Assembly (NCBI RefSeq): GCF_001601575.1
Contig: NZ_LOHZ01000042.1
Span: 62,001-126,000, forward strand
DNA length: 64,000 nt
Direction of reading: 5' to 3'
From: Thermovenabulum gondwanense
GTDB taxonomy: Bacteria; Bacillota; Thermosediminibacteria; Thermosediminibacterales; Thermosediminibacteraceae
Shown here: positions 48,779 to 58,212 of the stretch, piece after piece
How positions within the stretch are numbered: position 1 is the stretch's first letter
How the letters are laid out: each line of letters starts with the position of its first letter
The notes under the pieces: model-generated
The model's database searches: none
What the model saw: the letters and a program-made list of their open reading frames with translations, nothing else
What the model was told of the DNA's origin: nothing
Translations under genes and position numbers: made by a program

Positions 48779-48797
48779 TCCTACTAATTTAGTAGGA
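48779..48797. promoter_or_regulatory. IscR/Rrf2-like operator of the isc operon
   Basis: TCCTACTAATTTAGTAGGA is a perfect 9+1+9 palindrome with an ACTAA...TTAGT core like Rrf2/IscR sites. It lies just past the -10, over the expected start of transcription, where a repressor would block it. No Rrf2 gene is in the window, so the regulator is inferred. Confidence 0.65.
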
Positions 48798-48807
48798 TTT
48801 TAATTAT

Positions 48808-48836
48808 AATATATATTTTTGTTCGAAAGATGTCAA
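48808..48836 (-). promoter_or_regulatory. sigma-A promoter of the iscS-iscU-mnmA operon
   Basis: Minus strand: TTGACA (48831-48836), 17 bp, TATATT (48808-48813), with the palindromic operator starting 11 nt further on. Confidence 0.75.
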
Positions 48837-48863
48837 GAAATAATTCTATTTTATTTAAAAATA

Positions 48864-49183
48864 TTATACTCGTATATCTATATGAGATGTCTTTTTAATA
48901 CTACTATTTACTTTTTTATCTTCATTACTTGCATCTATATCTTGATTTTTTTTATCCTTTTTCCCCTCATCCTTAGCACGATTATTTTTTTCTTTTTCTA
49001 TTTAACTCCACCGGTATTTTCAGATACATTAACTTTTCTCTTTGAGATTTCTACCTCATTTTTAACATTACTTGCTATGATCATCATCTTATTTTCGGTT
49101 GCTGCTTTAATATTATGCTCTACTCTTGAAGTTTCGTAAGTACGGGGAATAGTAATTTGAAAGTCTATGGGTTTTGTTGACAT
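48864..49183 (-). CDS. small flagellar-operon protein, apparently frameshifted
   Basis: A short protein after fliA, in the position of the small conserved protein that ends many clostridial flagellar operons. Frame 1 from the ATG at 49183 reads MSTKPIDFQITIPRTYETSRVE and stops at 48998 after 61 codons. Directly past the stop a second frame continues with a lysine-rich stretch (EKEKNNRAKDEGKKDKK) and ends ...SHIDIRV at 48864; this kind of end is typical of the group. One extra A at about 49003-49006 would join them into 106 aa. The change could be a sequencing error or a true frameshift. The function is unknown. Confidence 0.65.
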
Positions 49184-49209
49184 ATCCCTTCACCCCGGTT
49201 TTCTATTAT

Positions 49210-49866
49210 CTATAAATACTTCTTTTTTCTGCTCAAATATCCTCTCAATCTGCGAATAGCCTTTGAATGAAGCTGCGATATTCGGGCTGGGGTTAAGTCC
49301 AATACCCGAGATATTTCTTTTAAAGTTAGGCCATCATAATAGTACAGTGATACCACAATCTTTTCCTTCTCCGGGAGTCTTCCGATAGCTTCTGCTAAAA
49401 CCTTTTTTGTCTCTGAAAGTTCCAGTTCATACTGGGGATCATTTATAAGATCCTTGTTGATGTTAATTAAATCCCACAGCATAACCCCGTAATGTTCTTC
49501 ACCCTCACTGATATACTCATCGGATGAAATTTCTTCAAAATTAGAAAAAAAAGAGGTGTTTTTATTTCTTATCGGATTCATTTTTCTTAATCCATCGGTA
49601 ATTGCTCCCTTAATTCTGTAAAAAGCAAAGGTCTCAAATTTTACCCCCTTTGCCGGGTCAAATCGTTCTAAAGCCTGCAATAAACCGTACATACCAAGGC
49701 TAACCAGATCATCATAATCGATAAAAGAAGGCAGACCGATGGCCAACCTACCTGCAATATATTTTACCAGCGGGATATACAATTCTATCAGCTTTTCCAG
49801 AGAATCTTTGCTTTTTTGTGTTTTGTATTCATTAATTAATTTTTCCGTTAGCTCCTCTTCCCGCAC
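49210..49866 (-). CDS. fliA: RNA polymerase sigma factor for flagellar genes (FliA/SigD)
   Basis: A 218-aa sigma-28. Region 2 has LVKYIAGRLAIGLPSFIDYDDLVSLGMYGLLQALERFDP and KGVKFETFAFYRIKGAITDGLRK; region 4 has KEISRVLDLTPARISQLHSKAIRRLR. It directs late flagellar and chemotaxis promoters. The start is GTG after GAGGTGG. It lies 24 nt after cheD near the end of the fla/che operon, the usual Firmicutes position. No FlgM is in the window. Confidence 0.95.
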   Translation of the reverse strand: MREEELTEKLINEYKTQKSKDSLEKLIELYIPLVKYIAGRLAIGLPSFIDYDDLVSLGMYGLLQALERFDPAKGVKFETFAFYRIKGAITDGLRKMNPIRNKNTSFFSNFEEISSDEYISEGEEHYGVMLWDLININKDLINDPQYELELSETKKVLAEAIGRLPEKEKIVVSLYYYDGLTLKEISRVLDLTPARISQLHSKAIRRLRGYLSRKKKYL

Positions 49867-49890
49867 TTTACCACCTCAAGCGTTAAATTT

Positions 49891-50370
49891 TTATATTATT
49901 TTAATACCTCGTCCTACAGATTTAACCGTCAATAAACCCGTATCGCAGTTGAATTCTATTGACCTGCCGAAATTCCCCTCTACATCCTCCGCCACTATCT
50001 TTATATTAAATTGAGAAAGCGCTTTTCTAACAGCCTCCACGTTTCTTTTCCCGATCTTCATCATTTCCATTTGGGATTTAATCTCGAACATTTGAGCACC
50101 ACCGGCAATCTTAGCAATTATTCTTTTTCGGTTTGCCCCCAATTCTTCCATATCATAGATTAATAAAGGTATGGCAGTGTCCGCAAATTTTCCGGGATTA
50201 AAATTATTAGTAGTGCTTAAATTGCTATCCGGGAGCATTATGTGAGCAAGCCCTCCCACCTTGGTAAATTCGTCCCAAAGACATATTCCCACACAGGAAC
50301 CAAGACCCAGTGTTGAGATAACGGCAGGAGCTTTTGCAGATTTAAATTCACCTATTCCAACTCGTATCAT
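49891..50370 (-). CDS. cheD: chemoreceptor glutamine deamidase CheD
   Basis: A 159-aa deamidase. The catalytic cysteine is in STLGLGSCVGICLWD near residue 26 and the histidine in GGLAHIMLPDS near residue 44. It deamidates receptor glutamines and binds CheC, raising its phosphatase activity. The reading frame overlaps the end of cheC, so the two are coupled. The ATG at 50370 gives the typical MIRVGIGEFK start; a start 7 codons earlier is possible. Confidence 0.93.
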   Translation of the reverse strand: MIRVGIGEFKSAKAPAVISTLGLGSCVGICLWDEFTKVGGLAHIMLPDSNLSTTNNFNPGKFADTAIPLLIYDMEELGANRKRIIAKIAGGAQMFEIKSQMEMMKIGKRNVEAVRKALSQFNIKIVAEDVEGNFGRSIEFNCDTGLLTVKSVGRGIKII

Positions 50371-50980
50371 CGTCAAAAATATCCACTCCAATTGCTTTTA
50401 GAAGTTTTTTAAAAGATTTATCATCATCCGGGATTAAATAAAAATCTATTAAGACTCCATCGGAATCCCCGTAAAATTCTGTTGAGAGCAATAAAGCAGT
50501 GTCCCCCATTATCCCGTATATAGTCAGCGGAAAACTAAGAATAGCCGCTGCCATATCCAATGCTAAACTGGGAACGGAAATCTTTAGATTTAGCTTTGTA
50601 AAATCTGAAAGTGCGGAAACAAAAGAACTCACCAGTATGTTTCCTACTTCCTTTAAGGCAGATTGTTCCATATCATTCAATGTTAACAAATCTTTTACAT
50701 CTTCTTTTAAAAGAAGCTTTAGAAGGTTTTTTGTCTCTTTTTCAGGAATAATTAAAACACAGTTACTCTCAAGTTCGCCTTCTATCCGGAAAAAAATCCC
50801 GGTTACAAAACCTTCGGGATCCTTCATTACATCGATTACTTCATTGAATGGTAAAATTATAACCTCGGGTATTTTTATCAATACTTTCTCGGAAATAATT
50901 ATTGAAAGCGCAGTTGCAGCATTTCCAGCGCCAATATTACCAATTTCTTTTAAAACATCCAGTTCAAAGTTTGAATACAT
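50348..50980 (-). CDS. cheC: CheY-P phosphatase CheC
   Basis: A 210-aa phosphatase with both active sites intact: ELDVLKEIGNIGAGNAATALS at the start and EQSALKEVGNILVSSFVSALS near residue 104 (ExxxN patterns). It removes phosphate from CheY and works with CheD in adaptation. It follows cheW by 2 nt and overlaps cheD. Confidence 0.94.
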   Translation of the reverse strand: MYSNFELDVLKEIGNIGAGNAATALSIIISEKVLIKIPEVIILPFNEVIDVMKDPEGFVTGIFFRIEGELESNCVLIIPEKETKNLLKLLLKEDVKDLLTLNDMEQSALKEVGNILVSSFVSALSDFTKLNLKISVPSLALDMAAAILSFPLTIYGIMGDTALLLSTEFYGDSDGVLIDFYLIPDDDKSFKKLLKAIGVDIFDDDTSWNR

Positions 50981-50982
50981 TG

Positions 50983-51423
50983 TTAACTTACCCTCACATT
51001 TGCAATTAATTTTTCTAAATTTAAGATAATAAGTAATCTATCTTCTTCCAATTTACCCACGCCTTCAATAAAATCAGAATTTATTCCTACTTTAATTGAA
51101 TTGGCAGGCTCTATAGAATCTTGTGTAAGTTGAATAACTTCCGTAGCAGAATCTACTATCATTCCTATTGTTATATCAGCAACACAAACTATTATTATTC
51201 TTGCTTCCGGAGTTAATTCTTCTTCCTTTAAATCGAATTTCTTTTTTAAATCTATTACAGGTATTATCTCGCCCCTTAAATTTATTACACCTTTAACATA
51301 ATGGGGTGCTCTGGGGATACGAGTAATGGGTAAAACTTTCTCAATCGTTTTTACCTGTAAAATATCAATCCCATATTCCTCGTCTCCCAATTTAAATACC
51401 ACATATTGCTTTACCAAATCCAT
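50983..51423 (-). CDS. cheW: chemotaxis coupling protein CheW
   Basis: A 146-aa SH3-like coupling protein. VVFKLGDEEYGIDILQVKTIEKVLPITRIPRAPHYVKGVINLRGEIIPVIDLKKKF covers the whole conserved first half. It links receptors to CheA. It is 2 nt from both cheA and cheC, so it is tightly coupled in the operon. Confidence 0.95.
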   Translation of the reverse strand: MDLVKQYVVFKLGDEEYGIDILQVKTIEKVLPITRIPRAPHYVKGVINLRGEIIPVIDLKKKFDLKEEELTPEARIIIVCVADITIGMIVDSATEVIQLTQDSIEPANSIKVGINSDFIEGVGKLEEDRLLIILNLEKLIANVRVS

Positions 51424-51425
51424 TA

Positions 51426-53477
51426 TTATTCCTCCTCAAATAATGAATTAATATCTAGAATTAAAGCCACCTGACCATCACCTAAAATAGTTGCACCCGC
51501 AATAAATTTGAGATTTTTCAAGTAATTCCCCAGGCTTTTAATAACTATTTCCTGTTCACCTATTAAATCATCAACTATTATACCAATATCTTTTTCTCCT
51601 TTTTTAACAACTACCACAATTATCTTTTCGTTAATATATCCTTTCTTGCTTGTTTCAAGGACTTCATGAAGACTAATCAACGGAATCACTTTTCCTCTTA
51701 AAACAATAACATCCTTTTTGTAAACTTTTTTTATCTCATTAGTAGAAACGATAACGGTTTCTCTTATTGTGTTTAGAGGTATTGCATACTTTTCCTCATC
51801 CACCTTAATCATTAGTGCTTGAATAATAGCAAGGGTAAGGGGTAATCTTATTAAAAATTTTGTACCTTCTCCCTTTTTGGTATAGACCTCCACATTACCC
51901 CCCAGGGATTCTATTTTTGATTTTACCACATCAAGGCCTACTCCCCGGCCGGAAATGTCCGTTATTTTTTCGCTTGTACTAAACCCGGGCTCGAAAATTA
52001 GAGATAAAAGTTCCGTTTCCTTCATTCTCAAAGCTTTTGCTTCATCTACAATACCTTTTTCTACAGCCTTTCTTGCAATACGTTCACAGTCTATTCCAGC
52101 ACCATCATCGTTTATTTCAATTACTACATTATTACCGTCATGATAAGCTTTCATTCTCAGAGTGCCTTCTTCGGGTTTCCCTCTTTTTACTCTTTCATCT
52201 GGCCTTTCAATTCCATGATCAATGGCATTTCTAACAATATGAAGTAAAGGATCTCCGATTTCATCAATTACCGTCCTATCAAGCTCGGTTTCAGCACCTT
52301 CAATAATTAAATTGACTTTTTTATTGAGCTCTTTTGACAAATCGTATACAATTCTCGGAAATCTATTGAAAACATTTTCAATTGGCACCATTCGTACTTT
52401 CATAACCGCATCATGCAGGTTCGAAGTAATCCTTGAAAGGTATTCTATCGCTTCCCTTTTATCTTGATCTTTATCTAAATCTCCCTCTATCTCTTCCAGT
52501 CTTGTTTTAATAATTATCAATTCGCTCACAAGGTTCATTAAATTATCAAGTCGCTCAATATCTACTCTTAACGTCTTGCCCGATTTCTTTTTCATGTCCT
52601 TTGTATCTTTTTCTTCCCCAGATTTATTAATTTCTTTCGAGCCGTTTTCTGTGGTTGCACTAACTTTTTCATCTGAATTACCGGAGTTTTGAGAGTTGAA
52701 AAATATGCCGTATTTTTGGGCGATATTTTCAAAACGAATTTCAGTTATAATAACTTCACTTATTTCGGAAATAGATTCAATGGATTTTTGAATTTTGTCC
52801 TGATTCGTATTTGAAATCAAGTAAATATAAAATTCTCTATCAAATTTTTCATCTTCAATCTCCCTGACTTCAGGTATTGTTTTTATTACTTCTCCAAAAT
52901 TTTCGATGGCTTTAAATACCAGAAAAGCCCTGGCAGATTTTAGGAGGCAATCTTGATGCAAAATAACTTTTATTTGAAAAATATTCATGTTTTTCCTAAA
53001 AGCTTCTTCAAAAATTTTTAATTCATATTCATTGAAGGGATGCTCAATTTTATTTTCCTTTTCTTCAATCAAATTTTTGTCATTTTTCGCCCCATTCACA
53101 TTATTATTTTTTATCAGTTTTTTTACTTTTTCTAAGATTTTTGAAATATCCCTATTTCCTTCCTGTCCGTGATCAGCAATCTCCTCTACGAACTCCTGTA
53201 GAATGTCAACCCCTTCTAACAATACATCTACTACTTCTGAACTTATTTTAATATTCCCTGACCTTATAGCGTCCAGCAAATCCTCTAATTGATGGGATAG
53301 TTCTGTAAATTTCTCAAATCCCATAGTTCCTGCCATACCCTTAAGAGTATGCATATAACGAAATATCTCATCTACGTTTCTATCTCTGTTTTTTTCCAAT
53401 TCCAGTAGTTCAATGTTCAGTTTTTGAATATATTCATTTGATTCTTCAATAAATACATTTAAATATTTATTATCCAT
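51426..53477 (-). CDS. cheA: chemotaxis sensor histidine kinase CheA
   Basis: A 683-aa kinase with all domains: HPt with phosphorylated His43 in MHTLKGMAGTMGF, a CheY-binding P2 region near 160-255, a Ser/Lys-rich linker, a dimerisation helix pair near 305-370, ATPase with N box HIVRNAIDHGIERPDE near residue 405, G1 NDDGAGID and G2 GRGVGLDVV, and a C-terminal CheW-like domain. It phosphorylates CheY and probably CheB-type partners. It follows the PilZ protein by 22 nt and precedes cheW. No cheB was seen in this operon. Confidence 0.96.
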   Translation of the reverse strand: MDNKYLNVFIEESNEYIQKLNIELLELEKNRDRNVDEIFRYMHTLKGMAGTMGFEKFTELSHQLEDLLDAIRSGNIKISSEVVDVLLEGVDILQEFVEEIADHGQEGNRDISKILEKVKKLIKNNNVNGAKNDKNLIEEKENKIEHPFNEYELKIFEEAFRKNMNIFQIKVILHQDCLLKSARAFLVFKAIENFGEVIKTIPEVREIEDEKFDREFYIYLISNTNQDKIQKSIESISEISEVIITEIRFENIAQKYGIFFNSQNSGNSDEKVSATTENGSKEINKSGEEKDTKDMKKKSGKTLRVDIERLDNLMNLVSELIIIKTRLEEIEGDLDKDQDKREAIEYLSRITSNLHDAVMKVRMVPIENVFNRFPRIVYDLSKELNKKVNLIIEGAETELDRTVIDEIGDPLLHIVRNAIDHGIERPDERVKRGKPEEGTLRMKAYHDGNNVVIEINDDGAGIDCERIARKAVEKGIVDEAKALRMKETELLSLIFEPGFSTSEKITDISGRGVGLDVVKSKIESLGGNVEVYTKKGEGTKFLIRLPLTLAIIQALMIKVDEEKYAIPLNTIRETVIVSTNEIKKVYKKDVIVLRGKVIPLISLHEVLETSKKGYINEKIIVVVVKKGEKDIGIIVDDLIGEQEIVIKSLGNYLKNLKFIAGATILGDGQVALILDINSLFEEE

Positions 53478-53499
53478 AATAACACCCCTGCCTTAAAAT

Positions 53500-54135
53500 T
53501 TAGAAATAACCCTTTTTTCTTAATTTTCTTTGTTCCTGCATAATAAATTTTATTATTTTATCTCTATCTTTCTCAGAAATATCATAATATTCCACCGCAA
53601 TTTCAAAGGGATTAATATACCGCATTATATTCTTTTCCACCCTGACAACCCGTGCTTTAACCTCAAGGATTTCTTTATCAATCGGAATGCGCAATTCCAA
53701 TATATCATTTTTATTGCATTCCAGATAGGTATGTAATAGTGCCCCACCACCGCTAATATTTTTTATATAAGCCACACACCAATTTATTGAATTAATATTT
53801 TTTGCCTTTATCTTCAATGTAACAGGAATCCTGAAAAAATTTCTTCTTTGTATTCTTTTAGGTCCTTCTAAAATTTCTACTTCTATTACAGGGAGGGGGA
53901 TATAACTTTTGTCTATAACTTTTCCCTTTAAAAAATAAAACAAATCGTTGATCGAATAATATATGTTAACTTCTTCTAAAAGATTTATAAAAAAATAATT
54001 CCCCTTATATATTGGCATTCCGAGTATTAAAGATTTTTCTTTTATTTCTTCAATTTTGGTCAAAAAATTTAAGTTTTCTTCCGCCCGTTGTATTTCTATT
54101 TCTATCTTCATTCCTACCATTAATTTCTCTTTCAT
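53500..54135 (-). CDS. PilZ-domain flagellar protein (YcgR type)
   Basis: A 211-aa protein. Residues about 1-95 form a YcgR-like N-terminal domain. The PilZ domain starts at RRNFFRIPV near residue 97 (RxxxR) and has NISGGGALLHT near residue 127 (the D/NxSxxG motif), both needed to bind cyclic di-GMP. It probably slows or modulates flagellar rotation in response to cyclic di-GMP. It starts 1 nt after flhG. The same place in Bacillus-type operons is held by ylxF/ypfA-like genes. Confidence 0.88.
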   Translation of the reverse strand: MKEKLMVGMKIEIEIQRAEENLNFLTKIEEIKEKSLILGMPIYKGNYFFINLLEEVNIYYSINDLFYFLKGKVIDKSYIPLPVIEVEILEGPKRIQRRNFFRIPVTLKIKAKNINSINWCVAYIKNISGGGALLHTYLECNKNDILELRIPIDKEILEVKARVVRVEKNIMRYINPFEIAVEYYDISEKDRDKIIKFIMQEQRKLRKKGYF

Positions 54136-55011
54136 CTATTTTCCCCCTGAAGGAATAAAATTGGAAATTAATTTTTCAAACCATGCAGCAAAAGAAGGTT
54201 CAATTTTGGGAAGATCCAATTCTTCATATATAAGTTTTTTACCAATATTTAATATACACTTGGAAGAAAGACTATCTTTGTATTTTATATAAAAAGGGAC
54301 CTGTTCTTTATTTGCTTTAGACACAATTTTATCCTCCAGGATATATCCTAAGTATTCCAGATCCACATTCAAAAACTTTTTTGCCGCATTGGAAATTTTT
54401 CCTGCAGTTAAATCCGCTTCTTTATAATTATCAACTCTGTTTACCACCAAATATATCTTTTTGACATCTTTAAATATTAATTTTATTACGGCATAAGCGT
54501 CGGTTATAGCAGAAGGTTCAGGGGTTGTTATTACAATTACTTCATTGGAAGACCGGAGGAGATTAACCACGTTTTTATGAATACCCGCACCGGTATCAAT
54601 GATTACAAAATCAAAATCATATTTAATTGCTTCAAAGGCATTCATCAGGTTTTCCAAATCTTCCTCCGATAAATTCGCCATCTCGTAAAGTCCTGTAGCT
54701 CCAGGAATTATTTTTATTCCTGAAGGTCCATTAAAAATTATATCTTTTATTTTTTTCTCTTTATTAATCACGTGGGATAAGTTGTATTTCGGGAAAATAC
54801 CGGATATTACATCTACATTTGCAAGGCCAAAATCAGCATCAATCAATAAAACCTTTTTCCCCAGCTCCTTTAAAATAATCGCCAGGTTAACGGAGAAATT
54901 TGTTTTTCCGACTCCTCCCTTACCGCTGGAAACCGCTATTATTCTCAACTGTTTTGAAGATTTTTCTTTACTTTTTATTAATTCTCTCAATCTATATGCC
55001 TGATCAAGCAT
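54136..55011 (-). CDS. flhG: flagellar number regulator FlhG (MinD/ParA type)
   Basis: A 291-aa ATPase with the deviant Walker A SSGKGGVGKTN near residues 28-38, LIDADFGLANVDV near residue 58 and VIIDTGAGIH near residue 137. It works with FlhF to set flagellar number and placement. The ATG at 55011 follows GGGAGAG; a GTG two codons earlier is possible. It overlaps the end of flhF by a few nucleotides. Confidence 0.94.
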   Translation of the reverse strand: MLDQAYRLRELIKSKEKSSKQLRIIAVSSGKGGVGKTNFSVNLAIILKELGKKVLLIDADFGLANVDVISGIFPKYNLSHVINKEKKIKDIIFNGPSGIKIIPGATGLYEMANLSEEDLENLMNAFEAIKYDFDFVIIDTGAGIHKNVVNLLRSSNEVIVITTPEPSAITDAYAVIKLIFKDVKKIYLVVNRVDNYKEADLTAGKISNAAKKFLNVDLEYLGYILEDKIVSKANKEQVPFYIKYKDSLSSKCILNIGKKLIYEELDLPKIEPSFAAWFEKLISNFIPSGGK

Positions 55012-56179
55012 TATCACTCTCTCCCAGTAAAAGGTTTGCTATTTTTACGGGGGATGCTACTTCGATATCATCCGGAACATTTTGTCCCGTAGTAATATAT
55101 GAAAGACAGCATTTCGAATAATAAACAGCATTTAATATGAGTCCATAAATGTTGGTTTCATCAATTTTTGTAAACAGTAGCTTGTTATAATTTAAATCCT
55201 TATAATTTTCTAAAATATTCTCGACTTCACTTGTTTTTGTCGTAGCGCTAATCACCATATGGAGTTCCGTCGGCTCTATTGCTTCTATAATATTCTTTAT
55301 CTTCTTCAAAAATATTTTGTTTTTTGGGCTCGTGCCAAGGGTATCGTAAAAAATAATCTCGTAACCGTTCAATTTTTTTAATATATTAGATGCTTCCTTT
55401 GGCTCATAAAGTATTTCTACAGGAATTTCGAGAAGTTCCCCATATGTTTTTAACTGGCTTACCGCCCCTACTCTATATGTATCGGAAGTAATTAATGCCA
55501 CTTTTTTCCCTTCATTGAGAGAATAATGTGCGGCTAATTTTGCTATAGTTGTAGTTTTACCTACCCCGGTGGGGCCAATTAAAGCTATTTTAGCAGGAGT
55601 CTCTTTAATCTTTATTGGTTCTGGCTGATTTATCATTTTAATTATCTCATTCTTAGCATTTTCCATAAGAATTTTTGAATTATTGCCACTTGAATCCTTT
55701 TTAATATTATCTATAATTACTTTTATTACTTCATCCTTTACCTCCATGGAAGTTAACCTTTCAATTAGCGTTTGAAAACTTTTTGCCTTTTTTAATCCAG
55801 TTTTGCTCGAAGAATCTTTATTATCATAAATTTCTTTTATTAGTCGTTTTACTTCCTGTAACTCATTTTTAATGCCTTCAATTTGATTTTCTTCAATAGA
55901 GGATTTTGTAGGATTAATATTTTCCGCATAATTAAACATGCTTTCGGAGGCCTTCATATTAATTCTTGGCAAGGTTAAATTTATTGAAGATTCAATGGAT
56001 TTTTTAGGTTCTAATTCACAGGCTGCTATGACCTCCACCTTCGTTTTACCAAATAACCCAAAGATGCCTCCGGTTTTAATTTTTCTTGTTTGCAAAATTA
56101 TCGCATCTCTTCCCATCTCACTTTTTACCTTATACAAAGCTTCCTGAACATTATCTGCAATATAAGTTTTTATTTTCAC
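55004..56179 (-). CDS. flhF: flagellar biosynthesis GTPase FlhF (SRP type)
   Basis: A 391-aa protein. The N-terminal B domain (MKIKTYIADNVQEALYKVKSEMG) is followed by a lysine-rich linker, then the NG domain with the P-loop GPTGVGKTT at residues 202-210, and DTYRVGAVSQLKTYGE. It localises the flagellar base. Its start overlaps the end of flhA by 4 nt. Confidence 0.94.
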   Translation of the reverse strand: MKIKTYIADNVQEALYKVKSEMGRDAIILQTRKIKTGGIFGLFGKTKVEVIAACELEPKKSIESSINLTLPRINMKASESMFNYAENINPTKSSIEENQIEGIKNELQEVKRLIKEIYDNKDSSSKTGLKKAKSFQTLIERLTSMEVKDEVIKVIIDNIKKDSSGNNSKILMENAKNEIIKMINQPEPIKIKETPAKIALIGPTGVGKTTTIAKLAAHYSLNEGKKVALITSDTYRVGAVSQLKTYGELLEIPVEILYEPKEASNILKKLNGYEIIFYDTLGTSPKNKIFLKKIKNIIEAIEPTELHMVISATTKTSEVENILENYKDLNYNKLLFTKIDETNIYGLILNAVYYSKCCLSYITTGQNVPDDIEVASPVKIANLLLGESDNA

Positions 56180-58209
56180 TGTAATTTCACCATCCCAATG
56201 GCCTTAATTTCCACGTTTGGATCCAATTCGGCGTAGGATAAGACCGGAATATTTTTTATATTGTTTTCGATTATGTTTTTAAAATATCTTCTCACCAGAG
56301 GGCTTGTTAGAATTAATGGCTGAATGCCCAGTTTATAAGCCTTTTTTACGTTTTCAGCAGTTGAATTCAATATTTTTTGCAATATTTGAGGTTCTAAAGA
56401 TAAATATACTCCGCTTTCTGTTTTTGAAAGAGCATCTAAAATCAAATCTTCCACCTGTTTATCTAAGGTGATCACGCTTCCTCTTTTTTCCGGAAAAAAT
56501 TTATTCGTAATTACCCTTTTCAGCCTTTGCCTTACGTATTCGGTAAGGGTATCCGGATCTTTTGTTAGAACCGCATAATCTCCCAAGGTTTCTAATATCG
56601 TCACCATATCTCTAATAGGAATACTTTCTTTTAAAAGATTTGATAGGACCTTTTGGATTTCACCCAAACTCAAGATTTTTGGAGTTAATTCTTCAATTAT
56701 AGATGGTGAATGCTCTTTTACGGCATCCAGAAGGTTTTTTACTTCCTGCCTGCCGATAAGTTCATGGGCATAGTCCTTGATAACCTCTGTTAAATGGGTG
56801 GTAATTACCGAAGAAGCATCAACTACCGTATAGCCCAACAGTTCCGCCCTTTCACGTTTTTCCTGTGGTATCCATTTTGCCGGTAATCCAAAAGCAGGCT
56901 CTCTGGTATCAATACCATCCACTTCAATAGGACCACCGGTTGGATTCATAACAAGATAGTGGTCTATTTTAATTTCTCCTCTTGCAGCTTCAACCCCTTT
57001 AATTTTTATTACATACTCTCCCGGATTTAATTGTATATTATCCCTTAATCTTATCATGGGTACTACGAAGCCCAGCTCTAAAGCACATTGCCTCCTTAAC
57101 ATTACAATTCTATCCATTAAGTCCCCGCCCTGATTCTTATCAGCAAGAGGAATTAAACTATAACCAAACTCTACTTCAATGGGATCTACTTGAAGCAAAG
57201 AGTAAATGTTTTCCGGTTTTCGCATCTCTTCAAATTCCTTTACTTTCTCAACTTCCTTTTCCTTTATAGATTCTCTTTTATAAGCATTCTGGAGAGAAAA
57301 GCCCAAATAGCCGAATATCCCCGCTAAAATTATGAAAGGAATATGGGGAAGACCGGGTATTACTGCGAAAAAAGCTAATAGCCCTGAGGCAATTAGAAGT
57401 ATTTTGGGATAAGCTGTAAGCTGATTTACTAAATCGTTCCCCAAATTACCTTCTCCAGCTGCTTTGGTGACTATGATACCGGTAGCTGTAGAAATAAGCA
57501 ATGCAGGAATCTGACTTACAAGACCATCTCCGACGGTCAATAAAGCATATCTTTTAATCGCATCGGAAAAATTCATTTGTTGAAATACCATACCGGTAAT
57601 AAGGCCGCCGACAATATTGATTGCCGTTATAATTATTCCTGCTATTGCATCTCCTTTTACAAATTTACTGGCACCATCCATTGCTCCGTAAAAATCTGCT
57701 TCTCTTTGTATTTCCTGACGCCTTCTTCGAGCCTCCGATTCATTTATTAATCCCGCGTTCAGGTCCGCATCTATGCTCATTTGTTTTCCAGGCATTGCAT
57801 CCAAAGTGAATCTGGCTGCCACTTCCGCTACCCGCTCCGCTCCACGGGTAATAACAATAAATTGAATAATAACAATAATTAAAAATATTATAAGTCCTAC
57901 AAGAACATTTCCTTTAATAACAAAATTACCAAAAGCCTCTATTACCCTCCCCGCATAGCCGTAAAGCAATATAAGTCTTGTTGAAGAGATATTTAATGAA
58001 AGTCTGAATAATGTGGCTAACAATAAAAGTGTGGGGAAAACGGAAAAATTTAGCGGTTTTTCTGTATTCATTGATACCAGTAATATCACCAGTGAAAGGG
58101 TTATATTCAGCGAAAGTAAAATATCCAGTAAAGCAGAAGGAAGGGGAATCACCATCATTACTACTACGAGGACGGATATCAAAGCTACCGCAATATCTCC
58201 GATTTTCAT
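56176..58209 (-). CDS. flhA: flagellar export apparatus protein FlhA
   Basis: A 677-aa export-gate protein. About seven or eight membrane segments lie in residues 5-310; the conserved FHIPEP-type loop is visible as ERVAEVAARFTLDAMPGKQMSIDADLNAG near residue 130, and the cytoplasmic domain includes PIEVEFGYSLIPLADK and YTVVDASSVITTHL. It lies 3 nt after flhB. Confidence 0.96.
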   Translation of the reverse strand: MKIGDIAVALISVLVVVMMVIPLPSALLDILLSLNITLSLVILLVSMNTEKPLNFSVFPTLLLLATLFRLSLNISSTRLILLYGYAGRVIEAFGNFVIKGNVLVGLIIFLIIVIIQFIVITRGAERVAEVAARFTLDAMPGKQMSIDADLNAGLINESEARRRRQEIQREADFYGAMDGASKFVKGDAIAGIIITAINIVGGLITGMVFQQMNFSDAIKRYALLTVGDGLVSQIPALLISTATGIIVTKAAGEGNLGNDLVNQLTAYPKILLIASGLLAFFAVIPGLPHIPFIILAGIFGYLGFSLQNAYKRESIKEKEVEKVKEFEEMRKPENIYSLLQVDPIEVEFGYSLIPLADKNQGGDLMDRIVMLRRQCALELGFVVPMIRLRDNIQLNPGEYVIKIKGVEAARGEIKIDHYLVMNPTGGPIEVDGIDTREPAFGLPAKWIPQEKRERAELLGYTVVDASSVITTHLTEVIKDYAHELIGRQEVKNLLDAVKEHSPSIIEELTPKILSLGEIQKVLSNLLKESIPIRDMVTILETLGDYAVLTKDPDTLTEYVRQRLKRVITNKFFPEKRGSVITLDKQVEDLILDALSKTESGVYLSLEPQILQKILNSTAENVKKAYKLGIQPLILTSPLVRRYFKNIIENNIKNIPVLSYAELDPNVEIKAIGMVKLQ

Positions 58210-58212
58210 CCT

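Noticed and set aside
48819-49139. A 106-codon plus-strand open frame
   Set aside because: It is the reverse of the small flagellar protein and is rich in Phe/Ile/Leu, with no ribosome-binding site.
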